Positions 55,226 to 64,000 of a stretch of DNA of 64,000 nucleotides are shown piece after piece; position 1 is the stretch's first letter, and every line of letters begins with the position of its first letter. The notes beneath the pieces are model-generated. The model saw only the letters and a list, made by a program, of their open reading frames with translations, had not been told where the DNA came from and ran no database searches. The position numbers and the translations under genes are program-made. The DNA comes from Setoptus koraiensis (lineage: Eukaryota; Arthropoda), in assembly GCA_048013815.1 (NCBI GenBank), contig CM106586.1:21514001-21578000 (forward strand), written 5' to 3'.

Positions 55226-56056
55226 CTAGCCCTCGAAATTATCTCTGATAACATTGAGACAAGTAATCAAGTCCTCCAACTTCTTCTTCAACTCCCTGAA
55301 GCCTATCATAACTATATGTTGAGGTTTGAGGGCGCCTGACGTCTCAACATTCATATAGAACTTCCTGGGTTTACCGTCGGGATCATATGGGGCTTCTTGA
55401 AATGGGCCGACATCATCTATCTTGGCACTATGCTCACTTTTTGGCCACTCTTCTGGCTTATAGAATGAAGTATGCCTGAATGCATTGTCTGGATCATATT
55501 CGAATTGTACACTGCAAGTGGGATTCCATTTAGCGTGCTCCTTACCGCAACCTTTCTTAGCGAAAGCTTTTGCTTTGAGTTCTTGACCCTTACGCAACTT
55601 AACGATCATAATATCATCGTTGTCGGTCCACATGGAGCCATCATCACCTCCCCTGTTTTTGGTTGTGACGGGCACTACTCTACTATCTGACGATATGAGC
55701 ATATCGGTGGTGACGGGACGTGTCTCTTCTTCCTCGCATTTGACGTGCAATGTAAACTCCACCGCGCATTTTTTACAGAATTCCTCGCAATCACAATCTC
55801 GGGTGAAATCCATTGTATTCACAACATCGTCACTGGTCAATGGAATTAGACCAAGTCGATGTGCTATGAATTCGTCATGTAAAACTGTAGAATTTGCCTC
55901 CAACTTGACCCAATCGATCGCCATTGTGGGTACCTCGGCTACGAATACTCTTCTGAGACTGTTAGCCACGCTGAGATCTGTATCCTCCAAGGTGAATTTG
56001 ACATTCTCCTCGGTGATTTCGTCAATCTTGATAGTGGACTGATTGGCGTACGGCAT
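55226..56056 (-). CDS. POLR2C: RNA polymerase II subunit RPB3
   Basis: A single exon of 276 residues (human 275). It begins [20 protein letters not shown]. It shows the alpha-like dimerisation domain ([31 protein letters not shown]) and the zinc-binding cysteines 88, 90, 94 and 97 ([11 protein letters not shown]). The C-terminal part [13 protein letters not shown] leads into the dimerisation helix. It pairs with RPB11 in polymerase II assembly. Confidence 0.97.
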   Translation of the reverse strand: MPYANQSTIKIDEITEENVKFTLEDTDLSVANSLRRVFVAEVPTMAIDWVKLEANSTVLHDEFIAHRLGLIPLTSDDVVNTMDFTRDCDCEEFCKKCAVEFTLHVKCEEEETRPVTTDMLISSDSRVVPVTTKNRGGDDGSMWTDNDDIMIVKLRKGQELKAKAFAKKGCGKEHAKWNPTCSVQFEYDPDNAFRHTSFYKPEEWPKSEHSAKIDDVGPFQEAPYDPDGKPRKFYMNVETSGALKPQHIVMIGFRELKKKLEDLITCLNVIRDNFEG

Positions 56057-56517
56057 TTGTTTGTTTTTGTCGGGGAGTTTCGCGGGGACGAAATAAAAAT
56101 AACTGGCGAATGTCTGGCTGATCTCAGGATGCTGATAAAACTGTCATGGATAAATGTATGCCATGTGAGTTTTGCCAGGCTCGACTTGGACTCGTGCGAT
56201 GGCGGTTTTAGACGTGCCCCGAATGTTTGAGCATTTTTCCATTATACATTTGATTCGACAAAAGTCCGCTAGAGGCACTCTCGGCGCAATAGAGTCCTAC
56301 TGCGTGAGCTGCACTTGAAAGCAGAAAATAGTGAGCGGTTTCGACGCAAGAGGCGTACCGCTCGCTAGCCGACAGGCTGTTTCATAGACTATTACACTGT
56401 GTTAATCAGACATTGACTCGGGTCGTTTCTGATACTTAGAATCTTTATTGAAAATGACAAATGATGTTAGTAAGGTTCTCGAGCATTGGAAAGAATCCCA
56501 GCTGATTGACCTTAGCT
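56057..56517. other. Intergenic region, RPB3 5' flank / glutaredoxin 3' flank
   Basis: No gene or repeat recognised. A TTTATT (minus-strand AATAAA) near 56444 is a candidate poly(A) signal for the glutaredoxin gene. Confidence 0.45.
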
Positions 56518-56844
56518 TCAGGACAGAGCGCTGTCAATTAACTTTTTCAATTCACCGGATTCATGCAACTTGAAGGTGTCATCGCAACCTCCGATGCAGC
56601 TTGATTTGACAAACACTCGCGGCACCGAACTAGCACCAGTCAGTTCCTTCAAGTATCCTTGGATCGCATTGCAGTCATCTCTGTTCTCCAACTCAACAAT
56701 GGCGATTTTATTTCCAGGAATACTGTAGCTTTCGGTCAGAAGGTTCTTGGCTTTAGTGCAGTACGGACAATACGTCTTGCTGAAGACAGCAATTGGGTTG
56801 TTCTGAATTGTCTCATCGACAAATTTCTTGGCAGCCTCAGCCAT
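56518..56844 (-). CDS. Dithiol glutaredoxin
   Basis: A single coding exon of 108 residues. The active site CPYC (Cys26, Cys29) follows AVFSKTY. The glutathione-binding elements are SVPRVFV (TVP-type cis-proline) and CIGGCDD, where CIGGCDD replaces the usual IGGCDD. It is a GRX1/GRX2-type thiol oxidoreductase in cytosol or mitochondria. Upstream on the minus strand a donor-like GTAAGT (near 56983) and an acceptor-like TAG (near 56864) suggest a short 5' UTR intron, which is inferred only. Confidence 0.93.
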   Translation of the reverse strand: MAEAAKKFVDETIQNNPIAVFSKTYCPYCTKAKNLLTESYSIPGNKIAIVELENRDDCNAIQGYLKELTGASSVPRVFVKSSCIGGCDDTFKLHESGELKKLIDSALS

Positions 56845-57722
56845 CGGTCTGGTAACTTGGTTTCCTATTTTGAAAAGATGTCCTTCTTGTTGGGGGGAAA
56901 GAGATTAGTCAGTTTCAGTCCAAGAGATTTGTGGGTGTGAACTGAATGTGAATATGAAGCGAGATGGGAAAAATTAACTTACACAACAGTCCAGTCATGC
57001 GACTGCGACAAATTCGTTTTAGAGCGCAAAATTCGAATAAGAAATTAGAAAAAAAAAAAAATCTTTTCGTAGAAAAATTATTCTAGCTCTATGGGATGGA
57101 TTTTATATCTCAAGCTGAGGTTTTCAGTGCCGACGAAGCCATTTCGAACATAAATTAATCCGGCTCACATTACATTCAATAGAGTGTGTGCCGCATTAGA
57201 CGAGACTAATTGATTTTGAGCCATCAATACGTCTCCCCCGCTTATAGCATGCACAATAGACAAAGAACCTCAAAGTTGCCTCTTCTCTAATTATCCCATG
57301 TAGTCGGCCTGTAGAATGAATAATGCCTAGAGGTTAGTGGCTACCCCGGTCGCTTGGAATGTCTAAGAGCAATGATCTCAGTTCATTAGTAGCACCATGA
57401 AAGTATCTTATAGCGATAATGAGCGTAAACATATTTTGTAACTCGACGAAAGTGCTAGATTTGACAATTGACTGCGATATTCCTAGTAGTGCTTCATCTG
57501 CCTGTGCAAACATTTAAATTGCCTTGTAGCAATATGGGTCAATGTGCAGTCAGACATAGGCAATCTAATCAACAAAAAACATTACACTCTGCAAAGGATT
57601 AGATTAGGGAAAGGTCTCTCTTTAGACTGAGGCGTTATCAGCGGAAAAGTTTTTGTTCCCTTTGTAGCTGCGTGGTCGTTCTTTGCCTCTGTTGATGTTG
57701 TTGCACAGAACGAGCCAAAGAG

Positions 57723-57726
<4 letters not shown>

Positions 57727-57770
<44 letters not shown>

Positions 57771-57777
57771 TCTACAC
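57727..57777. repeat. (GA)n microsatellite
   Basis: About 24 uninterrupted GA dinucleotides. Confidence 0.95.
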
Positions 57778-58087
57778 ACTATATTACATAATAATAATAA
57801 AATAAACATCGAGCCAACTATAGTAAAATGAACAGATCCTGCCTTGCTCTTATCTAGATACTACTGCCTTCGCACAAATGTGGTTGCTGTTGCTTCAATT
57901 GATGTAGCAGCTACAACAAAACTAGAAGAACTACTTCTATGCACTAATAATAAACGAAACCTTTTTTGATTCTTTTATCAAACGTTACAGAAATGAAAGA
58001 TACAACGAGAGAGGAAGGAAAGCATAAAGCAGTTATACGTTTGAGCTGTTGCTGCAGGGCGACCCTATCTGTTATGGAACGGGAGTG

Positions 58088-58155
58088 TGCGTGTGTGTGT
58101 GTGTGTGCATATCAGAATCAATGTTTGTGTGTGTGTGTGTGTGCCCGTGTGTGTA
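58088..58155. repeat. Interrupted (TG)n microsatellite
   Basis: Two TG runs separated by CATATCAGAATCAATGTT. Confidence 0.9.
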
Positions 58156-58408
58156 AAACATAGGTAGGTGCAGAACTGCAGGAACGGTGTCAAACTGGAA
58201 TCTGCCAACTACAAATGTTGTTGGCTTTGCTATCTTCGTAAACGAGCAATGTATATCCAATGTATATTCAACAGGATTTTTTGCCACTTTCATTACATCT
58301 ATTATTATTATCATATAAACATAATTATTATTACTTTTATTTTATTATTGATACTTTAACTGATACTAACAAGCATTTATTTTGAAAAGCCCTAAAGATT
58401 CTGTCGAC

Positions 58409-61400
58409 ATGCCGTCGACTGGAGTGTTGCCCTTTTTGCGGGGAGCCGATTTGTCATATAATGACTTTCACCAGGATAACTTCCCAAAATGTGTAAATCG
58501 AATGAAAGGATTGAAATGGTTGAAACTAAACAGGACTCAACTAGATTTAATACCTGAAGAATTTGGCACCTTAGATAGATTGGAGAAATTAAACATTTCA
58601 CACAACAATTTAGCTAGTCTTCATGGCGAGCTTATTTGTTTGCCAAATCTCAGATATTTAAATTGCAGTAACAATAAACTTATGGATAAATGCATTCCTG
58701 CTGAACTGTTCAACCTGAAACATCTACTGGTAATTGATTTAAGTCACAATCAATTAAGAGATGCTCCCCAAGACATTGAGACTTGCAAATCATTGCTTGT
58801 CTTGAACCTTAGCCATAATGAGATACAAACAATTAGAGATCAGGTGTTTGTCCAATTAACCGGGATCTTCTATTTAGATCTCAGTAACAATCGTTTGAAG
58901 ATCCTTCCACCACAACTAGGAAGATTAACTAACTTACGTACACTAATCCTGAGAAACAATCCTCTTGGAGAGTATCAGATGCGTCAAATAAAACGCTTAA
59001 AATCCTTACGAGTTCTGGATATATCCAACACACAACGGACAGTACAAAACATGCCAATAGACTTACGTACTGTCACAACTCTAGTCGAAATTAATCTGTC
59101 ATCCAATTCACTACATAGGGTCCCCGATGATATCCTTGACCTGAAAGCTTTGAAACGCCTCAACTTAAGTGAGAATCTTATTGCCAAAATACCAGACGAG
59201 TTAGGAGAAATGCTGACAAACCTTGAGACACTCAATCTGTCTGGTAATAAACTAAAAAGTTTACCTCAATCAATTTGTAAATTGTGCAATCTCAGACGTC
59301 TCTACTTAAATGATAATCAGCTGGATTTTGCAGGTTTACCCTCCGGAATAGGAAAATTACGTTCCCTAGAAGTATTAATGGCGGCTCGAAACAATCTAGA
59401 ATTGATTCCTGAAGGAGTTTTTAGATGTGGTAGATTGAAAAAGCTTATACTCACCGGCAACAGGTTGATCACTCTACCAGATACCATACACTTGTTATAC
59501 GACCTAGAAGTTCTGGAGTTATCCAACAATCCGGACCTAGTTATGCCCCCCAAACCCATAAGTGAATCAACCAAAAATGCTGAATTCTACAACATCGATT
59601 TTTCTCTCAATACGCAGTTACGTCTTGCCGGAGATCCAGTATCAATGCAACTGCCCCCTCAGCCAACAGGTACTTGAGTAACACAAGTCAATCTAAATAT
59701 GTCTGTGGACTCTTGAATTCCGTAGCATCTATTATAACTGAAATTTTTCTTCAATGCTCCTCTTTTTCCTTTAAATATTATAGCCACGCCGAGAGATCCC
59801 ATCGCAAGAAAACTAAGACTGAGAAGACGTGCCAAAGACGATGTAGATCAAGAAACTAATCAGGCTAAGGTTCTTAAAGGAATGACCGATTTGGCTAAAG
59901 AGAAAGACAGTTTGGCCATGAATCAGACCGACTTTCTTGATGCTGACTTGAAACCAAAGCGTTGGGATGAAAGTCTAGAAAAACCACCCATCGACTATAG
60001 TGACTTTTTTGATGATGCAACAGGACAACTTCAAGGGCTCACTGTTTGGGAGATAGAAAACTTTTGTCCAGTTTTAATGGACTCTGGTTTGCACGGAAAG
60101 TTTTACGAAGCCGATTGTTACATTATCCTCAGCACCCAAGTTGATGATAATCACTCCTTACATTGGAAAATCTTCTACTGGATTGGTCTGGAGGCAACTT
60201 TGGATAAAAAAGCCTGCTCAGCAATACATGCGGTCAATCTGCGAAATTTTCTCAACGCGCAATGTCGCACCATTCGAGAAGAGCAGGGTGAAGAGACTGA
60301 CGAATTTTTGGAACTCTTTCCTGATGGAATAGATTACGTAAAAGGAGCTCGAACGTCGAGTGGGTTCTATACCGTTGAAGAAACTGAGTATGCCCATAGA
60401 ATGTTCAGGTTGCATGAAGTGCCAGAAAAATCACGTCAACTGCATCTGGAGACAGTAGCCCTGTCATCCGACTCTTTGGACTCACGGTTCGTATTTTTGA
60501 TTGACTGTGGTTACAAGATCTATGTCTGGAATGGATTAAAATCCAAGAATACTATCAAACAAAAAGCAAGGTTGTTGGCTGAGAAACTCAATAATGAGGA
60601 GAGAAAGAACAAAGCAGCAATCATTTTCTGTGATCAGGGAGAGGAGTCAAGTGATATGCTGGATGAATTACAACTCTCCGACACCCTACCCAAAGTACCT
60701 TTTAAAACACCAGATCTAAGTGATGATTTTGATGTTGACACTTATCAACCAAGGAAACCGATCATGTAAGTATATGACAGTTTTTGAGGGATACTAGAGT
60801 TGTCTGCGATAGAAGGAAACTGAAATATTTCTTCTACTATTCCACTTATCTTCGATTTTACAGGTATCAGGTTTGTCTTGGCATGGGATATATCGAGCTA
60901 CCTCAGATAGAGTTCAGGTTGGGAGGATTGTTACCAACTTCTCTTGTGCCATCGAATGTTTATATCCTCGATTGTTTCACAGATGTTTTCGTATGGTAAG
61001 TTCTTATTTACGCTTCAGCATCGATGTATGGATCTGTCACCAACAATATGATAGTTAACATGATTTGTTGATTTTTGTTGTTAAATACTAGGCTTGGACG
61101 AAGAAGTCCTAGATTGGTTAGAAATGCCGCTTTAAAACTAGCTCAGGAGGCTTTCACAATGATAAAAAGACCGGGATTTGCTTGCATCACCAGCTGCCTT
61201 CAAGGGTAAGACAGGAAACTTGCTTCAATAATTACCCAAAATAATTCTTTTTCACTCTGGGCCTCAACTAATCTTGATGCAATATTCTTGTATTTATGAT
61301 CTAACTTACAAATCTAGCACCGAGTCGCAGTTACTAAAATCGAAATTCAAAGATTGGGATGATGTGATAGCTGTCGACTATACAAGGACTGCAGAATCAG

Positions 61401-62773
61401 TGTTGAAGACAGGTGCCAATCTGGCCAAGTGGATGGTGGATCAAAAACTAAAGATTGATTTAGTTCCTCTATTTACTGCTCGCCAACCAGCAATCACTGA
61501 AGAAGAATCGAAAATTCTTCTTGAAGAATGGAATGATGAACTAGAAATGATGGATGCCATTATATTGGATGGCAGCAAAAGATTTGTTATGTTACCAGAA
61601 TCCGAATTTGGACATTTTTATAGTGAGGATTGTTATGTTTTTTTGTGCAAGTATTACTTAATGATGGATGAAACTGAAAGTTCGTCCAGTGATCCGGGAT
61701 CTGAGGACCAGCGACTACCCAATGGGGTCGCTGTCACTGATGGTAATGATGTGAAAGACAATCACAGTAATGAGGCAGAATTTAGATGGGTAGTATATTT
61801 CTGGCAAGGTCGTGATGCATCTAATATGGGATGGCTGACTTTCACTTTCAGCTTACAGAAGAAATTTGAGTCGCGATTCGGAAAAAAACTCGAAGTCATT
61901 CGCATGCATCAGCAGCAAGAAAATATCAAGTTTTTGTCTCATTTTAAACAGAAGTTCATTATACACAAAGGAAAAAGAGGTCAATCGAAGCCGAAGCAGG
62001 TCGAATTCTATCATCTCCGTAGTAATAGTAATCCTATAACGTTCAGATGCATAGAAATAGAGCCAGATGCTTCTAATCTGAACTCTGGATTTTGTTACAT
62101 TCTGAAACTTGCGACTGGTCAGCAAAGCAATTTAACGAACGGATCTCACACGAATGGCAATGGAATTCACGATAAATCAAATCTTTCTCTTAACGATAAG
62201 GACTGTGTGGTCTATGTTTGGATAGGATCAAAAGCTGACAGTTCAGATGCCAAACTAGCGCTAGAAGTGGCTTCGGAGAAATTTATTTCGTCAGAAATAA
62301 TAACTGTCAATGAGGGTCAAGAGCCGGACAATTTCTTTTTAGTTGGACTGAATGGAAAGAAAGAGTATGATACTGAATCAACGTTCATGCAATTCACCAG
62401 GTTGTTCAGATGCTCTAATGATAAAGGATACTTTAGTATTTCAGAGAAATGCGCAGATTTTTGTCAAGACGATTTATCAGACGAAGATATTATGATTCTT
62501 GATAACGGGACTCAAGTGTTTCTCTGGGTTGGTTCTAAATCAAGTGAAGTTGAGATCAAATTGGCCTACAAGAGCGCGCAAGTATATGTGCAAAATTTAC
62601 GAATCAAACAGACAGATCGACCACGACAACTTATGTTGACTTTTAAGGGTAAAGAGACTAGAAAGTTCACCAAATGCTTTCATGGTTGGAGCCAACACAA
62701 AACTATTAGAGACCCTAGAGGCGACGAAAGGAAGTTCCTACTAATCAATGCACAAGCAGATGGTGATATGTAA
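58409..62773 (+). CDS. FLII: Flightless-1 (LRR-gelsolin actin regulator)
   Basis: Five exons, 58409-59669, 59784-60765, 60864-60995, 61092-61205 and 61318-62773, all in phase, give 1314 residues (human 1269). The ATG at 58409 (MPSTGVLPFLRGADLSYNDF) matches the human start; an upstream in-frame TTG was not used. Exon 1 is about 16 leucine-rich repeats ending in FYNIDFSLNTQLRLAG. A basic linker (ARKLRLRRR) follows, then six gelsolin-like repeats from about residue 500 (GLTVWEIENF, HGKFYEADCYI, WIGLEATLDKKACSAIHAV) to the end (SDFCQDDLSDEDIMILDNG). The protein severs or caps actin and acts as a nuclear-receptor coactivator scaffold. The fourth-fifth repeat linker is acidic and species-specific (SSSSDPGSEDQ). 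Confidence 0.97.
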
Positions 62774-62797
62774 ATTTCTAGTAATGTTATTTTTAGT

Positions 62798-62803
62798 AAT
62801 AAA
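62798..62803 (+). terminator. Poly(A) signal of Flightless-1
   Basis: AATAAA 25 bases after the stop codon and 12 bases before the end of the convergent HSD10 gene. Confidence 0.65.
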
Positions 62804-62814
62804 GCCAATAAGAT

Positions 62815-63573
62815 CTAAGCTTGCATACGAAGTGCACCATCCAAACGGATAACAGATCCATTGAGAAAAGAATTTTCTAATATAGATTGAACTAGGTGTC
62901 CGAATTCCAATGGATCACCCAATCTCGGTGGACATGGGACTTGTTGAGCTAGAAGGGTTTTCACCTTCGGGGGAAGTTTGTCCATAAGTGGCGTATCGAA
63001 AACGCCTGGCGCAATAGTCATACATCGTATGCCTAGGCCAGCCAAATCTCTAGATATGGCCAAAGTCATAGAGTTGACCGCACCTTTACTCGCGGCATAG
63101 GCAATTTGTCCAACTTGGGCATCATAAGCTGCTATTGATGATGTTAGAATAATGCATCCCTTTAGACCATTTTCAGCATCATTTTTAACCATATGTTGAG
63201 GACTAAGACGGACCAAGTTGAATGTTCCCAAGGTATTAACTTCTAGCACTTTTTTGAAATCTTCCATTGAATGAATTTTATCACGTTTGGCATCGTAAGT
63301 CTTGGCAGCAATGCCTATACCAGCACAACTAACCAAGGCATTGAAGTAGCCAAACTTATCTATTGTCTCTAGGTAGGCACTGGACACATCAGTTTCATTG
63401 GCAACATCCCCTTGGATGGATATAAGATTGGGATGTTTAAAATCGGGCGTCTTTAAATCAAATGAGACACATCCTTTGATTCCTTGATCTAATAGTCTTC
63501 GAACCGTTCCCAAGCCCAGTCCCGAGGCTCCTCCACTGACAAAAGCTACCATGTTTTTTAGTGATCCAATCAT
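62815..63573 (-). CDS. HSD17B10: 3-hydroxyacyl-CoA dehydrogenase type 2 (HSD17B10, scully-like)
   Basis: A single exon of 252 residues from the ATG at 63573 (human 261). The NAD-binding motif is SGGASGLGLG near the N-terminus. The acidic cofactor selector is SFDLK, followed by GDV, then the CAGIGIA motif. The catalytic set is Ser146, Tyr159 and Lys163 (YAASK), with PGVFDTPL following. The family oxidises short branched 3-hydroxyacyl-CoAs (Ile breakdown) in mitochondria and is a scaffold subunit of mitochondrial RNase P. An in-frame extension upstream (to 63687) begins with a non-ATG codon and is ignored. Functionally adjacent to the DBT step of branched-chain catabolism, though not clustered by regulation. 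Confidence 0.94.
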   Translation of the reverse strand: MIGSLKNMVAFVSGGASGLGLGTVRRLLDQGIKGCVSFDLKTPDFKHPNLISIQGDVANETDVSSAYLETIDKFGYFNALVSCAGIGIAAKTYDAKRDKIHSMEDFKKVLEVNTLGTFNLVRLSPQHMVKNDAENGLKGCIILTSSIAAYDAQVGQIAYAASKGAVNSMTLAISRDLAGLGIRCMTIAPGVFDTPLMDKLPPKVKTLLAQQVPCPPRLGDPLEFGHLVQSILENSFLNGSVIRLDGALRMQA

Positions 63574-64000
63574 TGTGGAAATGTTCTGTATTCTCAAGTA
63601 AAAAAAGAAATAAGAATATATTGCGCTAGTAATAATGACCACTTTGTTGATTATTTGCACAAAAAGAAGTAAATGTACATTTATCACGGAAACCCAAGAA
63701 GAGAGATCCTATTTCACAAGACTACTCTGTACTAGAGATGGCAAGAGCAAGTGGCACCTTTGCTCCTGCTGTTTAAGCTGCGTGCCTTCTACAGTGCATT
63801 TTCTAACAAAATGTGCCGTGGATATAAAATCTTATCGCTGGTCACACCACAGAATGCAGCAAAAAAGTGCGGTGCACCCGACCCGCGTCCCGGCCGTCGC
63901 GCCCCCAACAATCATCAATGATGATGAAACAGATGACATGTAATCATTCTATAAGTTTATTTTAACTTTATTAGCCGGTGTTTTCTGTAATAAATTTGGA
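63574..64000. other. Region upstream of HSD10; no gene supported
   Basis: A short open frame ends at 63943 (... TIINDDETDDM) and includes a locally GC-rich stretch at 63865-63905. It may be the last exon of an unseen transcript or chance. AATAAA at 63989-63994 could be its poly(A) signal. Confidence 0.3.

Larger units (their letters stand above)
56845..58408. other. Intergenic region, glutaredoxin / Flightless-1
   Basis: Divergent upstream regions. Contains a (GA)n microsatellite at about 57727-57777 and interrupted (TG)n at about 58088-58155, plus poly-A near 57049. No gene supported. Confidence 0.55.

Noticed and set aside
63635-63943. 102-codon open frame at the right end
   Set aside because: Overlaps the 5' flank of HSD10, no recognisable domain; kept only as a note.
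1-64000. LTR elements, LINEs, DNA transposons, tRNA genes
   Set aside because: No reverse transcriptase, integrase, transposase, long terminal repeat or tRNA box pattern was recognised by reading; a RepeatMasker or tRNAscan run would decide this.

Overview
This is eukaryotic nuclear DNA from an invertebrate, most likely an arthropod. Housekeeping genes (exportin-2, Nopp140, MED19, DBT, ZnT, PLD3/4, YPEL5, CNOT9, RPB3, glutaredoxin, Flightless-1, HSD10) read as clear animal orthologues. Many have a single exon; the others have few, mostly short GT-AG introns. A mite-like chelicerate would fit, but nothing here proves the order. No tRNA, rRNA, CRISPR array, or convincing transposon or retroelement was recognised.

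Layout. (1) 1-13.9 kb is GC-rich and gene-free as far as I can see, full of short tandem repeats. It is probably intron or intergenic DNA upstream of the next gene. (2) 13.95-19.08 kb (+) holds the 3' seven exons of an immunoglobulin-superfamily membrane protein. (3) 19.1-25.25 kb is repeat-rich non-coding DNA that becomes AT-richer. (4) 25.25-28.78 kb (+) encodes a secreted mucin-like protein whose C-terminal region resembles a degenerate Cu/Zn-SOD fold. (5) 29.9-64 kb is compact and gene-dense: GLYR1/NDF (-), an NCOA6-N-like small protein (-), CSE1L (+), Nopp140 (-), MED19 (+), DBT (+), a rearranged block, PLD3/4 (+), a UTP12-like protein (-), YPEL5 (+), CNOT9 (+), RPB3 (-), glutaredoxin (-), Flightless-1 (+), HSD10 (-). 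Several convergent pairs end within tens of bases of each other with overlapping poly(A) signals.

The most unusual part is 42.7-48.2 kb. A unit of about 2 kb, made of the DBT 3' end plus most of a ZnT zinc-transporter gene, has been tandemly duplicated with breakpoints inside both coding regions. A copy of Nopp140, with about 150 bp of its upstream DNA, was then inserted in inverted orientation between DBT and the first ZnT copy, flanked by direct repeats of target sequence. As a result the truncated ZnT copy has an intact three-exon reading frame that begins on the antisense strand of the duplicated DBT exon: a chimeric transporter with a new N-terminus. Differences between the two ZnT copies are mostly synonymous, which suggests both are constrained, whereas the DBT fragment looks unconstrained.

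The genes do not form one pathway. Several act in nuclear gene expression (MED19, RPB3, CNOT9, GLYR1, Nopp140, NCOA6-like, CSE1L), two are mitochondrial branched-chain or fatty-acid enzymes (DBT, HSD10), and the rest act in zinc transport, lysosomal nucleic-acid turnover, redox and actin regulation.
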